Shown here: in pieces, positions 32,781 through 40,993 of the stretch
Numbering within the stretch: position 1 is the first letter of the stretch
Layout: each line of letters begins with the position of its first letter
Assembly: GCF_017874715.1 (NCBI RefSeq)
Contig: NZ_JAGGLR010000009.1
Coordinates: 186,001 to 250,000 of the forward strand
Direction: 5' to 3'
Origin: Streptomyces iranensis
GTDB taxonomy: Bacteria > Actinomycetota > Actinomycetes > Streptomycetales > Streptomycetaceae
Length of the DNA stretch: 64,000 nt
Position numbers and translations under genes: made by a program
Notes under the pieces: model-generated
Database searches by the model: none
Told to the model about the DNA's origin: nothing
What the model saw: the letters and a program-made list of their open reading frames with translations, nothing else

Positions 32781-33674
32781 GTGCCGGACATGTCGCACGG
32801 AGATCAACCGGCCGAAGCCCGGCCGCATGCCGTATCCGTCGGCTTCGTCGGACTTGGCAATATCGGCCTGCCCATGGCCCGCGCGCTCACCGGAGCGGGA
32901 CACGCCCTCCGCGTACACGACTTGGACCCGCAGCGGATGCAAGCCGCCGAGGACACGGGCATGACCGCGGCGACAGGCGGTGTGAAGGATCTCGCCGGAT
33001 GCGCGGTCGTTGCCCTGGCCGTCTCCGACGACGCTGCCACGTGCCAGATCTTGACGGGCGACTCGGGACTCCTCGCCTCGCTGGCACCTGGCTCTCTGGT
33101 GCTGCTTCACTCGACGCTGCTGCCCGCCACGGTTCACCGGATAGGGCAGGAGGCACAGGCACACGGTGTGGAACTGGTCGAGGCGCCTGTCAGCGGGGGC
33201 GCGGAGCGGGCGCTGCGCGGAGAACTGACGGTCATGGCCGGTGGGAGTGAGGCGGCCTTGACCCTTGCCCGCCCCTACCTGGAGGCGATCGCCACCGAGA
33301 CCGTTCACATTGGGCCGTTGGGCGCCGGAGCGGTGGCCAAACTCGCCAACCAGCTGATGATGTTCTCCGCGCTGGCGGGTGCCTACGAGGCATTGGACCT
33401 GGCGAAGGCGTATGGCGTCGATGCCGAGGCCGTTTTGCGGGCCGTGGGCTCCAGCACCGGCGACTCCTGGGTCACCCGGGAATGGGGCTTTTTCGAAGAT
33501 GTCGCCGCCGCGTACGACCGCGGTGGCGTCCCGCGCCACCAGCGCTCCTGGTCCAAGGACCTGTGGGACGTGCTCTCCATCGCCCGCGATGTCCAGCTGC
33601 CCGTGCCGTATGCGGCGCTACTGGCCCAGACACTGGCGCAGCGCATCGAGCGCCGGAGCGCCGAGCAGAACTGA
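32781..33674 (+). CDS. NAD(P)-dependent beta-hydroxyacid dehydrogenase (HIBADH family)
   Basis: A 297-residue 3-hydroxyisobutyrate dehydrogenase-like enzyme: N-terminal Rossmann motif GFVGLGNIGLPMARAL, substrate-binding EAPVSGGAERALRGEL and the catalytic Lys in GAGAVAKLANQ. It oxidises or reduces a short beta-hydroxy acid such as tartronate semialdehyde, hydroxyisobutyrate or a sugar acid. Starts GTG 32781 or ATG 32790 are both possible. It is first in the seven-gene operon under the FCD-GntR regulator; a second family member ends the operon. Confidence 0.92.
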   Translation: MPDMSHGDQPAEARPHAVSVGFVGLGNIGLPMARALTGAGHALRVHDLDPQRMQAAEDTGMTAATGGVKDLAGCAVVALAVSDDAATCQILTGDSGLLASLAPGSLVLLHSTLLPATVHRIGQEAQAHGVELVEAPVSGGAERALRGELTVMAGGSEAALTLARPYLEAIATETVHIGPLGAGAVAKLANQLMMFSALAGAYEALDLAKAYGVDAEAVLRAVGSSTGDSWVTREWGFFEDVAAAYDRGGVPRHQRSWSKDLWDVLSIARDVQLPVPYAALLAQTLAQRIERRSAEQN

Positions 33675-33735
33675 CACCCGCACAGCGGCCGCCCCGCGAA
33701 CAGCTACGTCGCCGAATCCGAGGGGGACTCCAGCA

Positions 33736-34944
33736 ATGACACCCACCGACACCACCGCCCGTACCGACGCTCGTACTGCCCCGCGGCCCGGTGCCCTGGA
33801 TGGTGTGCGCGTCGTCGACCTCACCCAGGTGATGGCGGGCCCCTTCGCCACGATGCTCCTCGCCGACCTCGGCGCGGACGTCATCAAGGTCGAACAGCCG
33901 GGGTCCGGAGACCAGACGCGCGTCTCCTGGGGCTATCCGCCGCCCGGCCGTGACAGTCCCGCCTTCCACGCACTCAATCGCAACAAACGCAGCGTCACCC
34001 TGGACCTCGGCTCAGAGCAGGGGAAGTCGGGCTTCCGCCGGCTCCTGGCGGACGCCGACATCGTCGTCGAGAACTTCCGTCCCGGTGTCGCGGCCCGTCT
34101 CGGTGTCGACTACGACTCCGTACGCGCGATCAAGCCCGACATCGTCTATGCCTCCGTCTCCGGCTTCGGCCAGTACGGTCCCTACGCGGAGCGCCCCGGC
34201 TACGACCTCATCGCCCAGGGCATGGCGGGTGCCATCAGCATCACCGGCGACCCCGATGGCGCCCCGGTCAAATGCGGACTGCCTGTCGGGGACCTCGGTG
34301 CGGGGCTGTTCTGCCTCTACGGCATCCTCGGCGCCCATATCCACCGGCTGCGCACCGGAGAGGGCCAGTACCTGGAGACCTCCCTGTACGAGGCCGTACT
34401 CGCCCTGTCCGTATGGGAATCCACGGAGTTCTTCAGCACCGCGAAGGCACCCGAGCGCCTCGGTTCGGCCAACCGCATGTCCGCGCCCTACCAGGTGGTG
34501 CGCGCCGCCGACGGACACCTCACCATCGCCGCCAACAACCAGCGCCTGTGGCAGCGACTGTGCCAGGCGCTCGGCTTGGAGCACCTGGCCGGGGACGAGC
34601 GGTTCGCCACCAACATGGCCCGCATGGAACACCGACCCGAACTGATCGCCCTCATCGAGGGCAGGCTTGCCGCCACCACCGTCGAGGAGGCGGTGAATCT
34701 CCTCCTCGACGCGGGTGTCCCCGCCGGCCCCATCCTCGACTACGCCCACATCCTCGCGCACGACCCGCATGCGAAGGTCCGGGCGATGGTTGAGGAGTAC
34801 GAGCACCCTGTCGAAGGACCCACTCGCGTCCTCGGCTTCCCCGTCAAACTCGGGCGCACCCCGGCCCGCATCCGTCGCCACCCGCCGCTGCTCGGCGAGC
34901 ACAACGCCGAACTGCTCATGCCCGCCCCGGCGGAGCCCCGATGA
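33736..34944 (+). CDS. CaiB/BaiF class III CoA-transferase
   Basis: A 402-residue family III CoA-transferase: VRVVDLTQVMAGPFATMLLADLGADVIKVEQPGSGDQTR at the start in pieces, NRNKRSVTLDL, and the catalytic Asp in GLPVGDLGAGLF. The enzyme forms a carboxylate thioester using another acyl-CoA as donor, activating the pathway acid. ATG 33736 begins the conserved part, 61 bp after the dehydrogenase. Its stop overlaps the next gene's ATG by 4 bp, coupling it to the hydratase-fold gene that would act on the CoA product. Confidence 0.94.
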   Translation: MTPTDTTARTDARTAPRPGALDGVRVVDLTQVMAGPFATMLLADLGADVIKVEQPGSGDQTRVSWGYPPPGRDSPAFHALNRNKRSVTLDLGSEQGKSGFRRLLADADIVVENFRPGVAARLGVDYDSVRAIKPDIVYASVSGFGQYGPYAERPGYDLIAQGMAGAISITGDPDGAPVKCGLPVGDLGAGLFCLYGILGAHIHRLRTGEGQYLETSLYEAVLALSVWESTEFFSTAKAPERLGSANRMSAPYQVVRAADGHLTIAANNQRLWQRLCQALGLEHLAGDERFATNMARMEHRPELIALIEGRLAATTVEEAVNLLLDAGVPAGPILDYAHILAHDPHAKVRAMVEEYEHPVEGPTRVLGFPVKLGRTPARIRRHPPLLGEHNAELLMPAPAEPR

Positions 34945-35732
34945 CCGGCCACTCCGAACCACACGTTCGCTGGGAACGCGACGGAACCCATACCGCCTGC
35001 CTCACGTTTTCCCACCCCCGCCTGCGCAACGCTCTGACCCTCTCCATGTACGACGAACTGGAGAAGGCGTGCGACGAGATCGACGCCGCCGACGGCGTGC
35101 GCGTCACGGTAGTACGCGGCGCGGGTGAGGCGGCCTTCGCCGCCGGAACCGACATCCGCGAGTTCACCAGCTTCACTTCGGGCGCCGACGGCATCGCCTA
35201 CGAACACCGCGTGGGCCGCGCCGTGGACCGTCTCGCCGCCCTCCGCATGCCCACGATAGCCATCGTGCGGGGACCGGCCGTCGGAGCCGGCACGATCCTC
35301 GCCGCGAGCTGTGACATCGTCCTGGCCACCCCGGATGCCACCTTCGGCGCTCCCATCGGCCGCACCCTGGGCAACTGTCTCGCCCCCGCGGCACTCGCCC
35401 GCCTGTACACGGGCTTCGGCCGCTCCCGCACCCTCCAAGCGCTCTACACCGCCCAACTGATCACCGCGGCGCAGGCCCACGAAACGGGCTTCGTCAGCGA
35501 GATCGTCCCGCCCGAGGCTCTGGAGGAGCGCGCTGCCGAGCTCTCCTCCCGGATCGCCGGTTGCGCCCCCCTCACCCTTGCCGCCCTGAAGGAGGCCGAT
35601 CGCAGAGTCCTGGCCACGACGGTCCCCGCGCACGCCGACGACCTGTACGCGACGTGCTACGGCAGCCGCGACTTCGCCGAGGGAGTCACCGCGTTTCTCA
35701 CCAAGCGCGCCCCCGTCTGGGAAGGTCGATGA
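34941..35732 (+). CDS. Enoyl-CoA hydratase/isomerase-fold protein lacking both catalytic Glu
   Basis: A 263-residue crotonase-fold protein with oxyanion-hole segments AGTDIREF and VRGPAVGAGTILAASCD and the C-terminal ALKEADRRVL. Aligning the conserved Cys-Asp and F-G-x-P marks, the two hydratase catalytic glutamates (rat numbering 144 and 164) are both replaced by Ile (GTILAASCD; FGAPIG). Simple hydration is therefore doubtful; crotonase-fold decarboxylases, hydrolases or dehalogenases use other residues. Coupled by an ATGA overlap to the CoA-transferase and by overlap to the amidohydrolase. Confidence 0.85.
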   Translation: MTGHSEPHVRWERDGTHTACLTFSHPRLRNALTLSMYDELEKACDEIDAADGVRVTVVRGAGEAAFAAGTDIREFTSFTSGADGIAYEHRVGRAVDRLAALRMPTIAIVRGPAVGAGTILAASCDIVLATPDATFGAPIGRTLGNCLAPAALARLYTGFGRSRTLQALYTAQLITAAQAHETGFVSEIVPPEALEERAAELSSRIAGCAPLTLAALKEADRRVLATTVPAHADDLYATCYGSRDFAEGVTAFLTKRAPVWEGR

Positions 35733-36613
35733 TGGACCGGACTTTCACGGTCGACGCGCACCACCACTTCTGGCGAAGCGCCCGCCAGCCGCAGCCCTGG
35801 CGAACCTCCCACCACGCCATCCTCGCCCGTGACTTCGAGCCGGCTGACCTGGAACCGGCGCTGAAGGACAGCGGTATCGACGGCACGGTCCTCATCCAGT
35901 CCGCCGACCTGCCCGAAGAGAACGAGCGCATGCTCGCGTACGCGGCCCAGGCGCCCTGGGTACGCGGTGTCGTCGCCTGGCTTCCGCTCCACGATCCGCC
36001 CACGGCCCGAGCCCTCCTCGCAGAGCTGCGCGCCCACCCCCTGATCCGCGGGGTGCGGTGCCTCATCGGCCGCGACGACGCCGAATGGCTCACTGCCCCC
36101 GCCACACTCGCCCTCTTCCGTGAACTCGCCGATGCCGACCTGGCCTGGGACATCGTCCCCGTCACCGAAGCCCAGGCCCGACAAGTCGCCGGCGTCGCCG
36201 AAGCCGTCCCGCAACTCCGCGTCATCATCGACCATCTGGGCCGTCCCCCGCTGGATGCCATGGCCACCGGCGGCGACCACGAGGTCTGGGGACCGTGGCG
36301 GGACCGTATCGCCGCCCTTGGCCGGCTACCCAACCTGGCACTGAAACTCTCCGTGGGCATCGACGTCCTCACCACCTGGCGCACCTGGTCATCCGCCGCC
36401 CTCCACCACCCGGCGGCGCACGCACTGCGTCACTTCGGAGCCCACCGGGTGATGCTGGCGAGCAACTGGCCCGTCATCACACTCCACCGCAGCCACAGCG
36501 GCGCCTGGAACGATCTCTCCGAGGTGGCCCGCCACGCCCTCCCCACCGACGAGCGGGCGCTGGCCGCCCTCCGCGGAGGCACCGCGATGCGCTGGTACGG
36601 CCTGAAGCCCTGA
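35729..36613 (+). CDS. Amidohydrolase family protein (lactonase-like TIM barrel)
   Basis: A 294-residue amidohydrolase_2 protein beginning VDAHHHFW, the metal-binding HxH motif, followed by GVVAWLPLHDP, RVIIDHLGRPP and MLASNWPVITL near the end. The pattern is that of L-fuconolactonase/2-pyrone-4,6-dicarboxylate lactonase-like hydrolases, which open lactone rings of sugar acids or aromatic breakdown products. Starts 35729 and 35732 overlap the previous stop; either is possible. With the dehydrogenases and RpiB-like isomerase it suggests a sugar-acid or lactone substrate, which is inference. Confidence 0.88.
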   Translation: MMDRTFTVDAHHHFWRSARQPQPWRTSHHAILARDFEPADLEPALKDSGIDGTVLIQSADLPEENERMLAYAAQAPWVRGVVAWLPLHDPPTARALLAELRAHPLIRGVRCLIGRDDAEWLTAPATLALFRELADADLAWDIVPVTEAQARQVAGVAEAVPQLRVIIDHLGRPPLDAMATGGDHEVWGPWRDRIAALGRLPNLALKLSVGIDVLTTWRTWSSAALHHPAAHALRHFGAHRVMLASNWPVITLHRSHSGAWNDLSEVARHALPTDERALAALRGGTAMRWYGLKP

Positions 36614-36712
36614 GGCGCGGTCGAAGCCTCCACGATCCAAGCCCACTGGCCTGGGCCTGGTTCCACCTGCCCACACCACCCGTTGCACCCCCACTCACCA
36701 GAAGGGAAACCC

Positions 36713-37183
36713 ATGCGTATCGCCCTGGGCAACGACCACGCGGGCCTTGCTCTCAAGGACCACGTACGCAAGGTCCTCGAAGAACTCGGCCACGAAGTCA
36801 CCGACTTCGGCACCCACGACGACCAGCCCGTCGACTTTCCCGATATCACCCGCGCCACTTGTGAGCCCGTCCGCACCGGAAGGGCCGACCGGGCAGTCCT
36901 CGTCTGCGGAACCGGCGTGGGCGCCGTGATCGCCGCGAACAAGATCCCAGGAATCCGCTGCGTCCTGGGTCACGACACCTACTCCGCCCACCAGGGCGTG
37001 GAACACGACGACACGAATGCGATCGCCATGGGCGCGTGGCTCATCGGCCCGGCACTGGCACGGGAGGCCCTGGTCGCGTTCCTGGGAGCCCGCTTCGACA
37101 ACGACGAGGCAACCGCACGCCGCGTCGCCAAGCTGCACGAAATGGAACGCGACGCCGCGGCGGAACTCACCCGCTCCGCCTGA
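36713..37183 (+). CDS. RpiB/LacA/LacB family sugar-phosphate isomerase
   Basis: A 156-residue aldose-ketose isomerase of the RpiB family: GNDHAGLALKDHV at the N-terminus, catalytic Cys in VCGTGVGAVIAANK, and GVEHDDTNAIAMG with the His-x-Asp-Thr-Asn active-site loop. ATG 36713 lies behind GAAGGGA. Relatives interconvert ribose/ribulose 5-phosphate, allose or erythrulose/erythrose phosphates. Since no kinase is encoded nearby, a phosphorylated substrate must come from elsewhere, or the enzyme works on an unphosphorylated compound; both are open. Confidence 0.93.
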   Translation: MRIALGNDHAGLALKDHVRKVLEELGHEVTDFGTHDDQPVDFPDITRATCEPVRTGRADRAVLVCGTGVGAVIAANKIPGIRCVLGHDTYSAHQGVEHDDTNAIAMGAWLIGPALAREALVAFLGARFDNDEATARRVAKLHEMERDAAAELTRSA

Positions 37184-37229
37184 CCACGACGCCCCGGCCG
37201 GCCATCCCCGGACACGAAGAAGGACACCC

Positions 37230-38717
37230 ATGCCTGACTCGTTTGTGCTACGCCATCCCCAAGACGTCGCCTCACTGGTGAACAGCGGCCGCATCCGCGG
37301 CGGCAATGCCAAGTTCGTCGTCGTCATCGCGCTTGCCGGCATCTTCATGGACGCCTACGACTTCACATCGATCGCCTTCGGCCTCAGCTACGTCCAGGAA
37401 GCCTTCAACCTGTCCTCGCTCATGCTGGGCATCACCGCGGGCGCCATCCTGGTCGGCGCGCTGATCGGCTCCCTGCTGGGCGGAACACTCATGGACCGCA
37501 TCGGCCGCGAGAAGGTGTTCACCGCCGACCTCGTCGTGCTGATCATCGCCACCCTCCTGTGCGCGATCGCGCCCAACGCCTGGTTCTTCCTCGCCGCCCG
37601 CTTCCTGATGGGCATCTCGGTGGGCATCGACTACCCGGTCGCCTTCAGCTTCATCGCCGAGTACTCCTCGCACCGGAACAAAGGCAGGGCACTCAACCTG
37701 TACGCCCCCGTCTGGTACGTGGCGGTGGGATCCACCTTCGTCCTTCTCCTCATCGGCTACTACGTCTTTCAGGCGCTGTCCTGGGACATCGGGGAACTTT
37801 GGCGCGTGGTCGTCGGGTTCGGAGTGGTGCCCACCGCGGCGGTCCTCTACCTCCGGCGCAAGTACCTGACGGAGTCCCCGACCTGGGCGGCCATGAACGG
37901 AGACCTGCACGAGGCGGCAGCCATCCTGCGCAAGGCCTACGGCGTGGACGTCACCGTCGCCGACGACGCCGTGCTGCGCATGCCGAAGCGCACACGCACC
38001 GAACCGGTTCTGCAGAGCTTCGGCCGGCTGTGGAACCGCACCTATCGTCCGCGTACGCTCCTCGCCCTTGTGGTCAACTTCTGCCAGGGCGCGGAGTACT
38101 ACGCGGTCGGCTTCTCCATCGGGGTGGTGACTCAACAGGTATTCGGCCAGACCATCCTGACCGGCATTGTCGGCCCTCTCGCCTTCAATCTGCTGTTCGG
38201 AGTCGGCGGCGGACTGCTCTCCACCTGGCTCGCACCCCGGGTACGCATCAGCAGACTCGCCCTCTGGGGCTTCTGCGGAACCACGGCCTCCTTGCTGCTG
38301 GTCAATCTCTTCGGCAAGGAGCCGTTCGACGGCGCCATCTGGATCGCCGCCCTGTTCCTCGGCGTGTTCATCTTCTCCCATGCCGCCGGCCCTGGAACCC
38401 AGGGAGCGGTTATCGCCACCTTGTCCTATCCGACCTCGATCAGAGGAGTGGGCGTCGGCTTCGCCCAGTTCGGCAACCGCATCGGCGGCACCATCGGCTT
38501 GGTGGCGTGGCCCGCGCTGACCGCGGCATACGGCCTCGACGCACTGCTGTGGCTCGCCCTGATGCCATTCGCGGGACTGCTCTGTCTGCTGGTCATCCGC
38601 TGGGACCCGACAGACGAGGACGTGGACGCGGAGGACTACGACACCGCGACCGGTGTCGTTCCCGCCGCAGGACCTACCACACCCCAGACCCCCGTCTCCC
38701 CTGGAGGAACGCTGTGA
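37230..38717 (+). CDS. MFS transporter (metabolite:H+ symporter type)
   Basis: A 495-residue protein with twelve membrane segments. Marks: MDAYDFTSIAFGLSYV in helix 1, GGTLMDRIGREKVF in loop 2-3, ARFLMGISVGIDYPVAFSFIAEY at helix 4-5 and TESPTWAAMNGD before the central loop. This is the metabolite:proton symporter branch that imports carboxylates. It lies inside the acid-catabolism operon between isomerase and GarR-like reductase and so is the likely uptake system for the pathway substrate. Its last 4 bases overlap the next gene's GTG start. Confidence 0.92.
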   Translation: MPDSFVLRHPQDVASLVNSGRIRGGNAKFVVVIALAGIFMDAYDFTSIAFGLSYVQEAFNLSSLMLGITAGAILVGALIGSLLGGTLMDRIGREKVFTADLVVLIIATLLCAIAPNAWFFLAARFLMGISVGIDYPVAFSFIAEYSSHRNKGRALNLYAPVWYVAVGSTFVLLLIGYYVFQALSWDIGELWRVVVGFGVVPTAAVLYLRRKYLTESPTWAAMNGDLHEAAAILRKAYGVDVTVADDAVLRMPKRTRTEPVLQSFGRLWNRTYRPRTLLALVVNFCQGAEYYAVGFSIGVVTQQVFGQTILTGIVGPLAFNLLFGVGGGLLSTWLAPRVRISRLALWGFCGTTASLLLVNLFGKEPFDGAIWIAALFLGVFIFSHAAGPGTQGAVIATLSYPTSIRGVGVGFAQFGNRIGGTIGLVAWPALTAAYGLDALLWLALMPFAGLLCLLVIRWDPTDEDVDAEDYDTATGVVPAAGPTTPQTPVSPGGTL

Positions 38718-39697
38718 CCGACACACCAGACACCACACACCCGGCCGGCCCCTCCCGGCTCCCCGCTCCCGCCGCTGGGCCCGTGGCCTTCGTGGGCCTC
38801 GGCGTCATGGGCCTGCCCATGGCACGCAATATCGCGGCCGCCGGTATCGAACTGTGCGTCTACGACGCGTCGTCGCAGGCCTGCGACAGGGCCCGCGGCC
38901 AAGGGCTCAAGGTCGCGGGCACCCTTGCGCGGGCGCTCGAGGGAGCGTCCACGGTGATCACCATGCTGCCGGACACCCCTCACGTACGGGAGGTACTACT
39001 CGGTCCTGGCGGAGTCCTCGAGTACTGCGCCGAGGGAACGGTGGTCGTGGACATGAGTACGATCTCGCCCCTTGCCACACAAGAGCTCGCGGCCGAACTC
39101 GCCGACCGGCGGCTCGCCTTGGTCGACGCGCCCGTCAGCGGCGGGGTGCGCGGAGCGGTATCGGGAGCACTGTCCATCATGGCGGGAGGCACGGCCGAGG
39201 CGCTGGCCCGCGTCCGTCCCGTACTGGAGACCATGGGCTCGACCACCGATGTGGGCCCGGTCGGTTCAGGGCAAGTGGTCAAGGCCTGCAATCAGGTCGC
39301 GGTGGCGCTCGCCATCCAGGCGGCGTGCGAGGCGTTCACCCTGGGTTCCCGCTTCGGCGTGCAACCGCAAGTGCTGCGTCAAGCGCTCCTGGGCGGCGCC
39401 GCGTCGTCCTGGGTACTCGAACATCTCGCCCCGCAGATGATCGACGGGGACGACAGCGCGGGATTCCGTGTCGCCCTCCAGGTCAAGGATCTGCGCATCG
39501 CGGTGGACACGGCGGCGGCCCAGGGCATGCCGCTACCCGGGGCGTCCGGGGTGCTGCAGCTGTACCTGGAGGCCATGTCACACGGGCAGGAGGCCGACGG
39601 TAACCAGGCCCTCGCACGTGTCTACGAACGCATGGCGCACGTCCGTATCGCCTCACCGATGAACACATCCAGCAGCGACACTTCGGTGACCTTCTAA
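38714..39697 (+). CDS. 2-hydroxy-3-oxopropionate reductase-like dehydrogenase (GarR/GlxR family)
   Basis: A 327-residue beta-hydroxyacid dehydrogenase: VAFVGLGVMGLPMARNIA, LVDAPVSGGVRGAVSGALSIMAGG and the catalytic Lys in GSGQVVKACNQVAVA, closest in motif to tartronate-semialdehyde reductases. GTG 38714 has TGGAGGAAC upstream and overlaps the MFS stop. It closes the operon; together with the HIBADH-like gene at 32781 it gives two related dehydrogenases for successive or alternative steps. Its end overlaps the convergent MFS gene by 4 bp. Confidence 0.92.
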   Translation: MTDTPDTTHPAGPSRLPAPAAGPVAFVGLGVMGLPMARNIAAAGIELCVYDASSQACDRARGQGLKVAGTLARALEGASTVITMLPDTPHVREVLLGPGGVLEYCAEGTVVVDMSTISPLATQELAAELADRRLALVDAPVSGGVRGAVSGALSIMAGGTAEALARVRPVLETMGSTTDVGPVGSGQVVKACNQVAVALAIQAACEAFTLGSRFGVQPQVLRQALLGGAASSWVLEHLAPQMIDGDDSAGFRVALQVKDLRIAVDTAAAQGMPLPGASGVLQLYLEAMSHGQEADGNQALARVYERMAHVRIASPMNTSSSDTSVTF

Positions 39698-40935
39698 TCC
39701 AGGACGCGGCCCTTGGTTTCCGGCAGTAGCCAGATGAACAGGAGGGTCAGGACGGTACAGATCATCACCACGGTGACGATTGCCCTGCCCAGCCCGCTTC
39801 CCGCCGCTGCCCAGCCGATGAACGCCGGGCTGAACGCCGCGACACCGCGCCCGACGTTGTACGTGACGCCCGCGCCGGTGCCGCGGACGCGTGCCGGGAA
39901 CAGCTCGGTGAACAGGGCGCCCTTGCCTGACGCCTGGGCCGAGATGAAGAAGCCGACCACGAACGCGAGCAGCAGGTTGTACCAGAGGGCATCGAGCGGA
40001 ACTGCCATGAACAGGAATCCGAACACTGTCGTTCCCAGATAGAAAACCGTGAACGCCCAGCGTCGTCCGATGCGGTCGTGCAGGTGGCCGCCGAGCACAT
40101 AGCCGAGCCAGTTCCCGGCGATCATGAACCAGATGTACATTGCGGTGTCGCTGACGCTGAGCCCACGGTCTTCCTTCAGGTACAGCGGAATCCAGGTCTG
40201 CATCGCGTAGGTGCTTGCCAGACCGCTCGCACCGAACAGCGTGCCCAACACGGTGTGTTTGCGTAGTCCTGGAGCGAAAAGCTCGGCGAATGCGCCCTGT
40301 TCGCGCGGCTTCCGTTGCACCTGGGTCGTCGGCACGTCGCGTAGCTTCCGCCGGATCAGCAGAGCCACCAGCGCGGGCAGGACGCCGGTCACAAACATCA
40401 CCCGCCACGCGGCCGTCTCCGGCAACCAGGCGTTGCTGAGCAGGTAGGCGAGGTTCGCGCCGGCCCAGCCCACGGACCACGCGGACTGGATCCATGCCAG
40501 CACCCTCCCCCGGCGCTCCGGAGCCGCGTATTCCGCCATGAGCGCGGCACCCACCGGCCATTCGGCACCGAAGAAGAGACCTTCGAGCGTGTGCCACAAC
40601 AGCAGCTGCTCGAAGTTCTGCGAGGTGGCGGTGAGGCCCGTGAACAGGGCGTAAGCGCCGATTACCAGTACCAGGACCTGGACCCGGCCGAAGCGGTCCG
40701 CCAGCCTGCCGCCGACCACGCCGCCGACAGCGGAGCTGATGAGCGCGCAGGAGGTGGCCAACCCGCCCTGCCCCGTGGTGAGGCCGAATGTGGCGATGAT
40801 CCCGCCGAGGGCGAGGGGGAACATCTGGTTGGTGAATCCGTCCAGGCCCCAGCCGGTCCAGGTTGCCCAGGTCACCCGCCGAACGAGGGATCTGTCGACG
40901 CCGGCGGAAGAGGGAGCAGTCGATGTGGTGGTCAT
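39694..40935 (-). CDS. MFS transporter (carboxylate/aromatic acid symporter type)
   Basis: A 413-residue twelve-helix transporter with GGRLADRFGRVQVLVL in loop 2-3, GLFFGAEWPVGAALMAEYAAPERRGR in helix 4-5 and a C-terminal LLPETKGRVLD, typical of acid:H+ symporters. It is the last gene in the minus-strand cluster sarcosine-oxidase-like, hyuA, hyuB, MFS and so probably imports the substrate of the hydantoinase. ATG 40935 is chosen; an alternative is 40956. It starts 58 bp after hyuB. Confidence 0.9.
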   Translation of the reverse strand: MTTTSTAPSSAGVDRSLVRRVTWATWTGWGLDGFTNQMFPLALGGIIATFGLTTGQGGLATSCALISSAVGGVVGGRLADRFGRVQVLVLVIGAYALFTGLTATSQNFEQLLLWHTLEGLFFGAEWPVGAALMAEYAAPERRGRVLAWIQSAWSVGWAGANLAYLLSNAWLPETAAWRVMFVTGVLPALVALLIRRKLRDVPTTQVQRKPREQGAFAELFAPGLRKHTVLGTLFGASGLASTYAMQTWIPLYLKEDRGLSVSDTAMYIWFMIAGNWLGYVLGGHLHDRIGRRWAFTVFYLGTTVFGFLFMAVPLDALWYNLLLAFVVGFFISAQASGKGALFTELFPARVRGTGAGVTYNVGRGVAAFSPAFIGWAAAGSGLGRAIVTVVMICTVLTLLFIWLLPETKGRVLD

Positions 40936-40993
40936 GCGTGCACTCCGATCGGTCAATACCAGGGTTCGATCAGCGCCGTGGGACCGCGGTCAC

